Assembly (NCBI RefSeq): GCF_003255815.1
Contig: NC_037670.1
Coordinates: 31,064,251 to 31,128,250, forward strand
Origin: Theropithecus gelada
Taxonomy: Eukaryota > Chordata > Mammalia > Primates > Cercopithecidae
Length of the DNA: 64,000 nucleotides
Reading direction: 5' to 3'
Positions 12,202 through 27,200 of this stretch are shown one piece after another (within the stretch, counting starts at the first letter, position 1; each line of letters starts with the position of its first letter). The translations under genes and the position numbers were made by a program. The notes under the pieces are model-generated. The model worked only from the letters and a program-made list of their open reading frames with translations, had not been told where the DNA came from and did no database searches.

Positions 12202-15200
12202 ACGGAGTCTCGCTCTGTCGCCCAGGCTGGAGTGCAGTGGCCGGATCTCAGCTCACTGCAAGCTCCGCCTCCCGGGTTCACGCCATTCTCCGGCCTCAGC
12301 CTCCCGAGTAGCTGGGACTACAGGCGCCCGCCACCTCGCCCGGCTAGTTTTTTGTATTTCTTAATAGAGACGGGGTTTCACCCTGTTAGCCAGGATGGTC
12401 TCGATCTCCTGACCTCGTGATCCGCCCGTCTCGGCCTCCCAAAGTGCTGGGATTACAGGCTTGAGCCACCGCGCCCAGCCTACTTTCATTATTATTATGA
12501 TACTTTATTTGAAACTCTAAAAGTTGGGTATGTTAGTTGAAATTCCCCCTTGGTAAATTTTTTTAAAGTAAACCTAGGAGTCGTTGCTTCTAGAAAGCCA
12601 GTTTTCCTCCCAAAAGGCTTAATTGTCTTTAAAGCTGAAAAAAGACCATTTGCAATAGAGTACTTCTGACTTGAAGTTCAGTTTATCACATTGCTTCCTT
12701 ATGTAAATGAAGGTATTTCTTTAAATATTTAAAACTAAACCTGTGTGTTCGTAATTTTAAAAAGAGTTACAGGATTTTTAACCTATATACTTGGTATGTA
12801 ACAATCCTTGCATGAAAATTGTACATAGGGAAATTGTTAAACAATGTTGAATGTCATTGTAACTTTTCCTTGATAAAAGTTTATTGAAGATATTTTAGTT
12901 TTATATAATAAAGGTTTTCCAAATTATTTTGATAGCTATTACTCATACACTTTCTTTAAAAATGAAAGGTTCCACTTCCTCCTAATGGACAAATGCCAGG
13001 ATTTGGACTTCTTCCTACACCTCCATTTCCTCCCATGGCTCAGCCTGTGATTCCTCCAACTCCACCAGTGCAGCAGCCTTTCCAAGCTTCTTTTCAGGCA
13101 CAGAATGAACCACTTACACAGAAGCCACATCAGCAGGTAAAATTTTATTCTCAGATAGTTGCATCTTTTTTTGTTGCCTTGACTTATATGCAGATTTCTC
13201 CTTATTTGCTTGCTGTCTTCATTTTTGAATATGAAGAAAGACCTGGGTACATATTAAACCCTCCCAGTGCTCCAAGTTTTTCATCTGGAAAGTGAACTTC
13301 TAATATTACCAACTTCCATAGGATTCTGTGAGGTTTGATATAGAGTGTTGAAGGCTTAACTAGTGCCTACTTCACTGCATTAGATGATGGTTTATTAAAA
13401 TGGTATGTAATTTAAGCAAAATAACTTTACCAGAAGTAGAGAAATACTTCTTTTAATCTTTTAAACAGTATAAAAGTGGTTTTTGGTTTTTTTTCCCCTA
13501 GTGATGGCCAGTTGTTGTTAAATTAGTAATTTGGTCCCAGGCAACCAAAAGAGAATTGCTTAAGGGCAGGACATTTTTAATGTAGCTTTTGTTAGATTTT
13601 GTCCTCTTACCTTAATACTTTTTAAATTTCTCATTTTATCATGGTTTTTGTTTTTTAAGGAAATGGAAGTAGAACAACCTTGTATTCAAGACGTTAAGCG
13701 ACATATGTCTGATAACAGAAAGTCAAGATCTAGGTCAGCATCCAGGTAATTTATAGAAAATGTTTTTTCCAACCCTGTGTGTCTTAGGGGACACAAATTA
13801 AAATTAGATTGGGTTATTTTCAGATATTCAGAGTGTTAGTAAAATAACAGTTGGTATATTTGTATTTGTATATGTATGTAGAAGGGGACAGGTGAAGTAT
13901 TGATTTTTAAAAAAAAAACTACATCATGCCGGGCGCGGTGGCTCAAGCCTGTAATCCCAGCACTTTGGGAGGCCGAGATGGGTGGATCACGAGGTCAGGA
14001 GATCGAGACCATCCTGGCTAACACGGTGAAACCCCGTCTCTACTAAAAATAAAAAAACTAGCCGGGCGAGGTGGCAGGCGCCTGTAGTCCCAGCTACTCG
14101 GGAGGCTGAGGCAGGAGAATGGCGTGAACCCGGGAGGCGGAGCTTGCAGTGAGCTGAGATCCGGCCACTGTACTCCAGCCTGGGCGGCAGAGCAAGACTC
14201 CGTCTCAAAAAAAAAAAAAAAAAAAAAACTACATCATTTGTCTTACATTTTTTTCCCTATATTTGAGTTGCTCAGATGTAATGGAACTTTGAAAATACAA
14301 TTCTATACCATAGATACAGAGTATGTGGTATTAGAAGAACTGTATTTTCAAAATTCCATTACAACTTCATCAGCCAGCAAAAGTGGAAAGATCACAGTAA
14401 TGATGTAATTAGATAATGTTTTTAATTGCTGCAGAAAAGACTTTACTGAGAAGATAGATAACAGTAGTAGCAGTATATCTCAAGCATGAAAATTAGCTAC
14501 TTAAATTATAAGGACGTAATTTTGTATAGTACCGGAGGCACTGAAGATGACAGATACTTTTATTATATAAGCTGTCAACATTGTTTATTTTATTTAAATA
14601 ATGCGCATGATTTCTAATTTGGGACATACTAAAATCTGTAAAATGAATTCTCGGCTATTGCATTCTTACGTATCCAAACATTAAATTACCTAGTTGTATT
14701 TTTTTTTTTTTTTTAATTAGTATGTGCTTATATTTTCTGGGTTTTGTCTATGTGCTGTGTGTTCTCTCTTCTCTTGAAAACATTAGGTCACCAAAAAGGA
14801 GGCGATCTAGATCTGGTTCTAGATCTCGAAGGTCTCGTCATCGACGTTCTCGATCTCGGTCCAGGGATAGACGCCGACATTCTCCTCGATCTCGATCCCA
14901 AGAAAGACGGGATCGAGAAAAAGAGAGAGAACGTCGACAAAAAGGCCTCCCTCAAGTGAAACCAGAAACTGCAAGTGGTAACTCAACCTTTATATTCAAA
15001 CCTCATGTACTGTTTTTTCATGTCTTAGGTTTAAAGTGTTTATAACTGTTAGCAAAGCTATAAAAGAAATGTTACCACTGTGTTTTTATTTGAAATACTG
15101 CTTTATTGTGCCTTGTTTATGCATTGATGTATCCCTTAGATTTGCTTTTGTACCTTAAACCAGCTATAAAGCAGCAGTAAGGAGTGAACCAAAAATTTAC

Positions 15201-18200
15201 AGAATATATTCACTTGCATTATTTTCTGAATCTCATCAGATGTCTTCAGAATACATTTAGTAAGGTGTACTAGGCATATATTTGATATAAATTAGTAACT
15301 ATTAAGATGACTAAGATTTTAATTTATAAAACGACTAGGGCATATGTAATATTTCTGATTCCATAAGGCTTATCACCTAGGACACAACATAAAAGAAAAA
15401 CCATCAACACTTAAGAGTGGAGAAAGGACAGTTACATGTAACAAAGCACGTAGCTGGTTGGTAATCAAGAGAGTTGATGAAATCGTTAGATCCATCTGCA
15501 AAAAAGCCAGTTTTTTCCAGCTTTTATGTATACCTTTCACTATCCCAGTTCTCTTTCAGGAAGTACAATTGCAGATTTCTAGAATTTTTTAAATGTATGT
15601 GAGATTTACTATTTAAACTTGTGGTGGTGTAATATAGTTCATGAATATTTTGTGTAATGATTTTTTTATGTAAGCTACAGTGCTACTCATTATCAAATGT
15701 GAATCTCTTTATGATTGTAATTTTATTTTAAGTTTGCAGTACTACCCTCTGGGTGGGACAGCTGGACAAAAGAACTACTCAGCAGGATGTTGCCAGTCTC
15801 TTGGAAGAGTTTGGTCCAATTGAATCAATTAATGTGAGTGTTTATTCAGTTATTTAAGTATGATGGACAGGTGTGATTAGTGTCATTTTATGAAATGAAG
15901 GACTTGAGATCAAAGTTATAATTTGCCCAGGTTTATAGATGTGACTAGAGTTTAGGTGCTCTTGAGTCCACGTTTAGAACTCTGTATTTAACATTTCTTA
16001 GAATTCTTTGTATTTAACATTTCTTGGATAATTAAGTTTAATTTCAAACATTTCTAGGTAAGTCTTTATTTAACAAAGCTTAGAGGACTCAGTTGAGACC
16101 CAACTTGAATTGCCAACTTAGAAATGAATTTAACCTTACATAATAGAACATGGGGTGAGGGATGGGATTGTTGGAACTGCTTACTTAGTTTTGTATCTTA
16201 CTGCTTTTCAATTTTGTTATCTTTATAATATTAAAATGTTTTGGAGCAGATGATTCCTCCCAGGGGTTGTGCCTATATTGTTATGGTTCATAGGCAAGAT
16301 GCGTATCGTGCCCTGCAGAAACTGAGCCGAGGAAACTATAAAGTGAACCAGAAATCCATAAAGGTACAGTCTTGTATGTTATAATTCATCTTTTAAAAAT
16401 AGGCAGAGGCAGAAGGGGGAAAATATGTGGCCTATAAAAACTAATTTGGGTTTTAGAAATTATTTTCAACACTGAGGCATTTCATGTGCATCTCTTTCTT
16501 TTTTTTTTGCTTAGAATATCTCCTAAAGGATTCCAGTGTTCTAACATAAAATTGTAAATGTTACATGCATGATAGAATTTGTTTGTTTTTTTCCTAAATG
16601 TAGATGGGTTCATCAAGGTAAATTAGTGCTTTAAATATAATGTCCTTTAGCAATATGTTTTGTCCTGTTCAAAAAAAATTGGATACTGTATTTTTAAAGT
16701 TTACCATATTAACCAAAGGTGGAGAAAAACATATAGGTACATGGGTATTTTTCCCCTAAGGAGCTAAAGTCAGTGTTTCCTCAGTGTCTTAACACCCCGT
16801 TCTACCACTGGATTGCACTGCAAAAAGATTTTTTCTGATGTTAAGTAATTACAAGGCACCCCTAGACTTAGAAAAGTAGTCCCCAGTATACTACTAGGCT
16901 ATTCAGGGAACTTCAGGCTTTCCCTGATAAACTTTTTCCTTTTCTCTTAGTTTTATGTTGGCTGGTTTGTGTGAGAGTGCGTAAGGAAAATATGCCAGTG
17001 AAATTTCCATCCTAGGACAAAATGAGAATTAAAGGGTAACCAGTTCTGTAGTGAGAATAAGGCTTTGAATGAGATCCAAGCCTAGCTGGTCCAGATTGCT
17101 CCCTTGCTGCCCAAGTCGGAATGGATAGAATGATAGAGAATAGTACTCTCAAGACTTATGATCTTGTTTTTCTTTCTTTTCTTTTTATATTTTCACTAAT
17201 GGTGAATGAAATAGATTGCCTGGGCCTTAAACAAAGGAATAAAGGCAGATTATAAGCAGTATTGGGATGTAGAACTTGGTGTTACTTATATTCCATGGGA
17301 CAAAGTCAAGCCTGAGGAACTGGAGAGTTTTTGTGAAGGAGGAATGTTGGACAGTGACACACTTAACCCAGGTAAAGCAGTATTTAATTTCTCTTACAGT
17401 TCACTTATTTGCTTGGTAGTACATATGACAAATTAAATGTCCTGTTCCTTGCATTAGGACGTGATTTTTGAGATTTTTTAGTATCCCTTCTGTGTCAGTA
17501 TCTCCATTATAAACAGGGTTAAATAGTGAATGAGACAAAAGAGATGCAAACACAAGTGAAATACTTATTGATTATGGAGTTTATGAATTACAGAATTAAG
17601 TAGAACTTTTCCTGTGAAACTTAACAGATCATATAGGTCTTCACTGAGCATCTTTGGTACTACGTATTATTTATTTTTTTGAGATGGAGTCTCACTCTGT
17701 TGCCCAGGCTGGAGTGTAGTGACGCCATTTTGGCTCACTGCAACCTCTGCCTCCCAGGTTCAAGCCACTCTCCTCCTTCAGTCTCCCAAGTAGCTGGGAC
17801 TACAGGCGTGTGCCACTTTGCCCGGCTAATTTTTGCATTTTCAATAGAGACAAGGTTTCACCATGTTGGCCAGGCTGGTCTCGAACTCCTGACCTCAAAA
17901 GATCTGCCCACCTCGACCTCCCTCTGGCATTACAGGCGTGAGCCACTGCACCCAGCTTGGTATTGTGTTTTAATCCAGTGCTTCATAATAAGTACCTTGG
18001 AAAGTTTTAGATGTCCAGAGAAGCAATCTAAAGTAAACGTGTAAGACAAGGAGTTGCAGTTATTTGTGGGCACAAATATTTAAAATGCCAGATTGACAGT
18101 GAAATTGCAGTGGGGAAAATCGCAGAATGCATGGGCATGACCTGGAGATTGCTAGACAGAGGAACAAGGAGGAGAATAGGATGGCATGGCAACACAGAAC

Positions 18201-21200
18201 GTTTTTTTGTTGTTGTGTTTTGAAATGGAGTCTCACTCTTGTCACCCAGGCTGGAGTGCAGTGGCATGATCTTGGCTCATTACAGCCTCTTCCGGGTTCC
18301 AGTGATTCTCCTGCCTCAGCCTCCCAAGTAGCTGGGACTACAGGCGTGTACCACTGTGCCCTGCTAATTTTTTTGGGTTTTTTTTAGTAGAGACGGGGTT
18401 TCACCATGTTGGCCAGGCTGGTCTCGAACTCCTGACCTCAGGTGATCTGCCTACTGCCTCAGCCTCCCAAAGTGCTGGGATTACAGGCGTGAGCCACCAT
18501 GCTTGTCCTCACCGCCCTCAGAAAGAACATTTAAAGGAAGCTTCAAGGCCAGGCACAGTGGCTCATGCCTGTAATCCCAGCTCTTTGGGAGACTGAGGTG
18601 GGCAGGTCACTTGAGGTCAGGAGTTCAAGACCAGCCTGGCCAACATGGTAAAACCTCATATTTACTAAAAGTACAAAAAAAAAAAATAGCTGGATGTGGT
18701 GGCGGGTGTCTGTAATCCCAACTACTTGGGACACTGAGGCTGGAGAATTGCTGGAACCCAGGAGATAGAAGTTGCAGTGAGTTGAGATTGCGCCACTGCA
18801 CTCCATCCTGGGAGACAGAGCAAGACTCCGTCTCAAAAAATAAAAATAAAGGAAGCTTCAAGCAGGAGTGATGGTTTGAGAACCAAAAAGAGCTGAAACA
18901 ATGCTGTGCTATTCCAACATCCCACTCCCTCCCTCTATTAATGCACAAAGCCTTCATCTAAGGATAGAGCTAGATTTGTGTTAAGGCAATCAGGTGTTGA
19001 GGGCCTACTATGTGCCAGACATCTGGCAGGCTCTGGAAAATGGTAAAAAGAAGATGGTGTAATCTTGGAGCTCATGGTCCAGTGGAGAATGTATTGAAAA
19101 GGTCAAGAATATAGGAGAATCTCTGATGGAGCCAGAGGCTCAGAGGACAGAGCAGAAAGATGGTTTTGTTTTCACTTGACTAGAAGATATGTGGAAATAG
19201 GTGGAAGGTGTAAGTTATTCTTTAATACTAGTGAAAATTTGTTCAGGAAATACTGGGTGTTTCATGATCCTTTATTTTTAATACATTCCTGTGGTTAAGA
19301 ACATGGACTCTAGAACCAAATGTGTCTGAGTTGAATCCATCCCTGCCATTTACCAAGAATGTGATCTTGGGCAAGCTGTCTTTGCTTTTCTCATTTGTAA
19401 AATGGGAATAATAATAGTATCTACTTGTAAATGGTTGTGAGAACTACATAAGCTAGTATAAATAGAGTGCTTCTGACAGTGCCTGGCACACAGTGTGCAT
19501 TCTTTTACATGTTTCTATTGTTGTTAATTTAAATAATTACTATTTCTAAAATTAGCATAGGAATTTCTTTAATAACTGTGCTAGGTTTTTATAATCAACA
19601 TTTTTTATTTCTAGATTTAAAGTTACAAACTGAAAATGGTAAACTCTTGTTAAATTTCTTTCACTCTCACAGATTGGAAAGGAATTCCTAAGAAGCCTGA
19701 AAATGAAGTTGCTCAAAATGGAGGTGCTGAAACCTCACACACAGAACCAGTATCACCCATACCTAAACCGTTACCTGTGCCTGTCCCTCCTATTCCTGTT
19801 CCTGCACCTATAACAGTGCCCCCTCCACAGGTGAGGATATTGGGACATGACTTAAACTTGAAGTGCCTGAAAGGTCCCTTTGTAGATATATGTCTGAATT
19901 CAGAGTAAAAAACATGACTACATATATGTGCATATTAATTTTTCATGTTTTGTCAGATTTAAAGTTTATATTCTTTTCATAATTTTTGTTTTTGTTTTTG
20001 GAGACAGAGTCTCTCTCTGTTCCCCAAGCTGGAGTGTGGTGGCACGATCTCAGCTCACTGCAACCTTCGCCTCCCAGGTTCAAGCCGACCCTCTTGCCTC
20101 AGCCACCTGAGTAACTGAGATTACAGGCGTGTGCCACCACACCCGGCTAATTTTTGTATTTTTAGTAGAGGTGGGGCTTCACCATGCTGGCCAGGCTGGT
20201 ATCAAACTCCTCACCTCAAGTGATCTGCCTGCCTTGGCCTCCCAAAGTGCTGGGATTACAGGCGTGAGCCACAGTGCCTGGCCCATAAATGTTTATACAA
20301 CCAAAGTAAATTTATATTGTCTTACATCTATCCATCCAGATTATTCACTATCAAGTTTCATAGGTTCTGCCTACTTTTTTTCTGAGTCTTCATTCTTCAG
20401 GGACGTTATGTTCTGAAGAAACTTGAATATGTACCCAATAAGTTGCTGCTTTGGGGGAAAGGAATTTTCCTAATTTTCACCTTGGGTGCTATTATTATGA
20501 AATTTTCAAATGGATTGAAAACTTTATAATACATTAAATGCCATTTTTAACATGAAGATATGTTCTTACTCTAAAATATTTGCTGTCTACTCAACCAACC
20601 TGTTACTTGAAAAGAATACTAGATTCTGGTAAAACTGGGTTTAATTCTCAACTCCATTGTTTATATTCAGCAGTATGGTATTTAGCATGTAACCTAACCT
20701 CTAAGGTTCAGTTTCCTATTTGTAAATGTGCAAATTCCCTTTCCTGGCCTTGGCATTCCTCATATGTTAAGAGTTGTTTTGAGGGTTAAATGAGATAATA
20801 TGTGTTAAGTACTCAGTATGTTTTTTGTCACCTCGTAAGAGCTGAAAAATGAAAAACCCTTTGAAAATTATAAGAACTTGACCCATAGTTCTATGTGTGA
20901 TCTACTAGATTTTTCTTGTCTTCCTTCCTCAGTTTCTCACATTAAATCTGAATCAGATAAATCTGAGCTATCACAAAAATCTGAATTGTGTCTTCATTTT
21001 CTCATTGTGAGGGGAAAACTGTGTGCTTTGCTACATTCTTAGCTGTGATTTAAATGGACTCCCCTAGTTGGTGAACCCTTCAGTTGACCTTCTGGATATG
21101 CCCTTCCAGTGCAGGTTCTAAACAAAATTCAATGTGTGTCAGCACTCATTTACAGAAACCTGCCTACTCTGTTAAATAGCGGTCCCCAACCTTTCCGGCA

Positions 21201-24200
21201 CTAGGGACTGGTTTCTTAGAAGGCAGTTTTTCCATGGACTGAGGTGGAGGATGGTTTCAGGATGAAGCGCTCCACCTCAGATCATGAGGCATTAGATTCT
21301 CATAAGAAGTGCCCAAGCTAGATCCCTCACATGTGCATTTCACGATAGGGTCCATGCTCCTATGACAATCTCATGCTACCACTGATCTGACAGGAGGCAG
21401 AGCTCAGGCGGTGGTACTTGCTTGCCCACTGCTGTGCGGCCCATTTCCTAACAGGCCATAGACTGATACCCTGGCTAGGGGTTGTTAAAATTTATCTTTA
21501 AAAAAAAAAAAATAGCTAACATTTGTTGGGTATTTAAGTGCCAGGCACCAGCACTTAGTATGTATTAACTCATTTAATCTGCATAATTGTATGTGGTTGG
21601 CACTTTCCCATTTTAGAGAGTTTAAATAGCTTGCTCAAGGTCACACAGCTACTAAAGTGGGTGGGAGAAGCAGACAATTTGGCTCCAGGACCTGTGATCT
21701 TAGCCATTGTGTAAATTGCCAAGTAGCCTGTCTTAAAGCTGTATTGCTGAGAGTACCATGGAACATTTTAAAATGTATTACATGATGTCAAAACACTGAT
21801 GAAATATAGTGTGAATTTGCTGTCATAAAGTAGAGAGCACGACTTTGATTTCTTTCTTTCTTTCTTTTTTTTTGAGATGGAGTCACGCTCTGTCACCCAG
21901 GCTGGAGTGCAGTGGCTCAATCTCGGCTCACTGTAACCTCCACCTCCCAGGTTCAGGTGATTCTCCTGCCTCAGCTTCGGAGTAGCTGGGATTACAGGCA
22001 CTTGCCACCACACCCAGCTAGCTAATTCTTGTATTTTTAGTATAGACAGGATTTCACCATGTTGGCCGGGCTGGTCTTGAACTCTTGACCTTAGGTGATC
22101 CACCTGCCTTGGATTCCCAAAGTGCTGGGATTACAGGTGTGAGCCATCGCACCTGGCCCACAGCTTTGATTTCTATCAGGTGGTACGAATAGAAGTTACC
22201 ACCTGTTATTTAATGAATTTACTGGTCTAATAAGCACAAATTAAGAAACATCTATTTTTTTCACCAGTATGCTCTTTTACCTGTGCTTACTATATGGACA
22301 GGAGGGTGTCTGGATAGGTGGTTTATTCTTCTGTCTTTCTTTCTAGGTCCCACCACATCAACCAGGTCCACCTGTAGTTGGTGCTCTCCAGCCACCTGCT
22401 TTCACGCCACCTCTGGGAATTCCACCTCCAGGCTTTGGTCCTGGTGTTCCTCCTCCCCCTCCTCCTCCACCATTTTTGCGCCCAGGATTCAACCCAATGC
22501 ATTTACCACCAGGTACACTAAATTGTCTGTGAACATACTTACTTTAGAGCCTGCGATGAAGTGATAACAGCATAAGTTGACATTATTTTTCTTATTCTAG
22601 GTTTTCTTCCTCCTGGACCCCCACCTCCTATAACTCCACCAGTATCCATTCCTCCTCCTCACACTCCACCAATAAGCATCCCAAACTGTAAGCATGTTTT
22701 TTTCTTTGTGTTTGCTTATCCTCTTGGAGCTGGGTGTAGGAGGGAGAGTGAACCGGTAATAGGGTCTATAGTATGGCAGAAGAATGTTGACCGGGAGATA
22801 ATTAATTATTCAGCTTCACATGTTGATATAATTATATTCCTTAGCTACTATCGCTGGTATAAATGAAGACACTACAAAAGACTTATCTATTGGAAATCCC
22901 ATTCCAACAGTGGTGTCTGGGGCTAGAGGAAACGCCGAGTCTGGTGACAGTGTGAAAATGTATGGCTCTGCTGTGCCACCTGCTGCACCCACGAATCTGC
23001 CCACCCCTCCTGTAACCCAGCCTGTTTCACTTCTTGGTAAGTTATTTTTTTTTATCATTAGTTTTCCTTGCCCCACCCCCCCTCACCCCCCACCCACCCC
23101 AAGTTAGGTTTTTTAAAAAACAATGTTAATTTTGGTAAAATTATCTCCAAGACTGGCTTTTTTGGTTGTTTTTTTGTTTGTTTGTTTTTGAGGAAGATCT
23201 TCCTCTTAAAGTCAAATATGTGTACTTGATCTTTACCAAGAGATACTCTCAAAGACAAAATCATGTTTGTCTGTCTTGAATAAAAGTTTGGATCTTCACA
23301 TCCTTATTTGGTATAGAAAAATGATTAATCTCTGTGCAAAGGAATTGGTACAGAGTTCGTAATTAACTTAATCTTAGTCTCTTCCCAGCTTTTAAAGAGA
23401 TATTTCTTTAACAGCATAGGTTTTTCTCTGTCTGGACCAATTATTATCCATCTGAAACCCCAGGACTTGGGTAGCATTCTTTGTGGGCTAGCAAAGAAAT
23501 CGTTTTTGATACATTCCAATAAAATGGCTTTGTTTTCTGAGTAACAGTTGCACAGCCTGAGGTACCACTTTCCCACTCACTCAGTTTACTTGGCTGGAGT
23601 TTATCTGTTGTACTTTTTACCCACAACTTCAATACTGTGATCAAGGCCAATGTAACTTAGATCTTTTACACCTTTAAGAGGGCTTACTCTTGCCTGCTTA
23701 AGTTATGAATAAATACGTCACATGCTTGTTATAGTAGACCATCTTTTAAATTAACAAATTGTTACATTTGAAGTGGTATTGCCAAATATAATGAACACTT
23801 GAATCCCCTAATTGGAAGTTAATATCTTGAGAGTATTACAGTGTTCTAGTCCTGTGAGCCCATAGTATTTTTCAAAGGTAAATGCATATGCCTGTTTACT
23901 TTCATCATCTGAGTTGTTTCAGGAAAGAACCCATTGATTATTTCTGAGATGTAGGACTGTGAGACATTGGTTTGTAATGGAGGACTTTTACTTTTCACCT
24001 ATGCTATTCAGTACTGTTGGAATTTTTTATTTTTTGCATGTATTACATTTATAATAAAAAATAATTTGCTTTTAAATGGTATACTGTATTCTGCCCTCCC
24101 CTAGCCTAAGGTTAGGCTGATAATAGCCTTGATTTTATTTCCCTTAGTACACGGATTGGGTAATGGTAAAAGAGGATTTGGGATTAAAATTTATCACAAG

Positions 24201-27200
24201 TGATATAGGAGTATAGTTACCATAATGATGGAAAATGATTTGTTTAATGAGGAAGTTGCTTAAGAGGTCTACCTTCCAATGGAAGTCATATCATACAAGG
24301 AGCATTGGACTAGGAACCAGGGAACATGTTTGCATCTGTTTTGTTATGCTTTTTTTTTTTTTTTTCCCCATATTAACATGATTGCACAAGAATCACAGAA
24401 TCTGGATAGTTTTCTATTCAACCCCTTCTCTTCACATCCCACATGCCCACACACACACACACACACCCGTGATTATGAATCCTAGTCTAAGGTCCATGGA
24501 TGTTAGACTACCTGAAACTATTTACACAATTGCTGCATTTCTGTTTTTTACTGGGCTTAATACATTTATTGAATGAGTGAAAAGATCTCTTGAACTCCAG
24601 AAGTTTAATAACCACTGCTTTCAAACAACCGTGAAGAGTAGTAAGTAGCTTGCCTGTGATTTAACATTTAGGTCTTGAAGACCCTGCCTGTTACTTCTTA
24701 TCACTACTGAACATACAATTTAACCTCTGCGTCCAACATATGAAACCAAACACAGATGAGAAGTTGGTGAGCTTGGAAAAACATAGTAAGCTAGGCATAG
24801 CTAGAAAAGTAATTAAATTCTGAATCAGTCGTAGCGTTTATCATCACCTGACATACTGTTTGCGTGTCCATCTTCCTCCCACTAGATGGACCCATGAGAG
24901 GGGGAACATTTGTTACATGAGTGGGTGGTTCTCAATGCAGGACTGTTCATATTTTACCTCTGATGATTATCTTCATTCTAAAACAAAATTTTTAAATTGA
25001 AGGCTATTCTAAATCCAGAAGGGTTTAGAATTTGACGTAAGAAAAGTGAAAACAGTTTGGTTAAAATAAGCACTTTGAACTAAAATGCAGCAGGTTAGTT
25101 CCAGTCATGAGAAAGAAAGCCTTCCATGTGCCTTCAGTCAGCAGTCTTGAAAAGAATATCACAGGAATTTTGACCTTATAGAGGAATGAGTTTTAAATGT
25201 GTATGCAAGCTGAGAAGGGTTCATCCAAGACTAACCAGTTTTATCATTTTGATAAAGGAATGTGGTAACCACACTGCAGTATTGCAGTACTAAAGGATCA
25301 GTAATTAGGTTGGGATAATCAAGTGATGGAATCCCAGAACTAAGATGCTTTGGTATTTCCTCTTGGTGTTCTAATGTTTTAAGATAATAAAAGGAATTGT
25401 TATGCTCCCCAGAAAACTGTGAGTCTAGAAGTTGATACTAAACTTCAGTTTTCTCATCTGTAAAGGGGGATAAAAATGACAGACACAATGGTGTCATGAT
25501 GATTTAATGGGCTAACATATATAAAACACTTGCTTTGGGGCCTGCTGTAGGACAGCACTTAGTGAATGGCAGGTGCTTATACAGGTAAGAAATGTCATAA
25601 TGGTATTTATAACACCTAGAGAAGAATATCTTTTGCAATTCTAAAATTATATTACTTCAGCTGTGATTCGTTTTAAACTGTTGTATTGGCAGACAGAGGA
25701 AGCAAACTTTCTTTTTGAGACGAGTCTCACTCTGTCGCCAGGTTAGAGTGCAGTGGCGCAGTCTCATCTCACTGCAGCCTCCGCCTCCCGAGTTCAAGCG
25801 ATTCTCATGCCTCAGCCTTCCAAGTAGCTGGGACTACAGGCGCGTGCCACCATGCCCAGCTAAGTTTTGTATTTTTAGTAGAGATGGGGTTTCACCATGT
25901 TGGCCAGGATGGTCTTGATCTCTTGACCTCGTGAGCGACTGCATCCAGCCTACTTTTTAGGAAAAAAAATTTATCTTGACATGGTTGCCTCACATATTTT
26001 CAAGATAGATTAGATCATAAATTTACACATATTAAAGTTCCATCAGTTGGCTTAATGAGAAAACGTGTCAGTTTAGTGATAAATAGCACACCTACTAGAT
26101 AGCTATAGTTTTTCCAGTGAGTGAGACTTAACTGAGTTCTTGGATCTAAATTTGTGAAATGTGGCAATATTTTTAAAGTAGTAGGTGCCACAGAGTTGTT
26201 CAGTGGGTCTCCGAAAATTCTGTAGTGAAGCCTGATTATACTGGAAAGAGGCAGTGGGTGCCTTAAGGATGGTTTGCTTGTATCATCAGACTTAAGTGTG
26301 GGTGTTAGTTTGGGAGTAATTAGTTGAGTTGTACTACTGAATTGGGAGGGAATAAAACCAACTTTTAGAGATTTTGATTCTTTCAGTAATACTGATAATC
26401 TGAAAATATAAAATTACTTGATGCACAATAATAATTCATTATGACTTGATTTTAAAGAAATCTCACACACCAAAATAGCTACCATGGTGGGAGTTTCATA
26501 AAAGCTAAAGATAACATTCTACAGTTGTTGGTCACTTAGGAGAAAAGGAATATTAAAAATGATAGCAATTCAGTTCATTCTCTTTACTGTATTAAGTGTT
26601 TGTGTTTACTTTTCAAAAACTTTTGTATAACATGTATCTCTAATATGTACAGCCTATTTTTATTAAAAAGTTCATTGTAAATGTAAAGTTTGGGTTACTT
26701 TGGTGTTCCAAACAATAAAAAAGAATACACAAAAAAATGTTTGTTTGTGTTACCTATCTCTACTGTGTCACCAGTATATCCAAAATCTCTTCTCAAGCAA
26801 AAACTGTTCTAGGTCGAACTCATTCCTTTTATGGGAAATTAAAGCCTCTTTCTTGACAAGTATATTTATTCATTAATTATCAATATGAAGAGATTACTGC
26901 CAGTTTTTGTCACACTACTGTAGCTGATGGTAAAATTTATAAATAAGAATTGGGTATTTGTAAGATCACTTCCTACTTGTAATTTTTGTTACCAAAGGTT
27001 TTAAAGCCAGAGTCACAAGTTGGTGGCCTGTGGCTGAATTACTAGGCAGTGGTGTGATGCACTGCAGTCCTGGCATGGCTTCAGTAGGCATTTGAGTTGG
27101 TGATTCCAGATTTGGACACCTCAGGAAATTGTGGGGACAGAATTGGTTTGTGAATTATATTTAAACAAGCATAAATGTTTTTATACTATCGTTATGATCC

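Noticed and set aside
23037..23107. Possible coding extension of SCAF4 exon 19 into intron 19
   Set aside because: The donor GTAAGT is strong and joins exon 20 in phase. The extension would matter only if the intronic poly-A site is used, which is handled as a finding.
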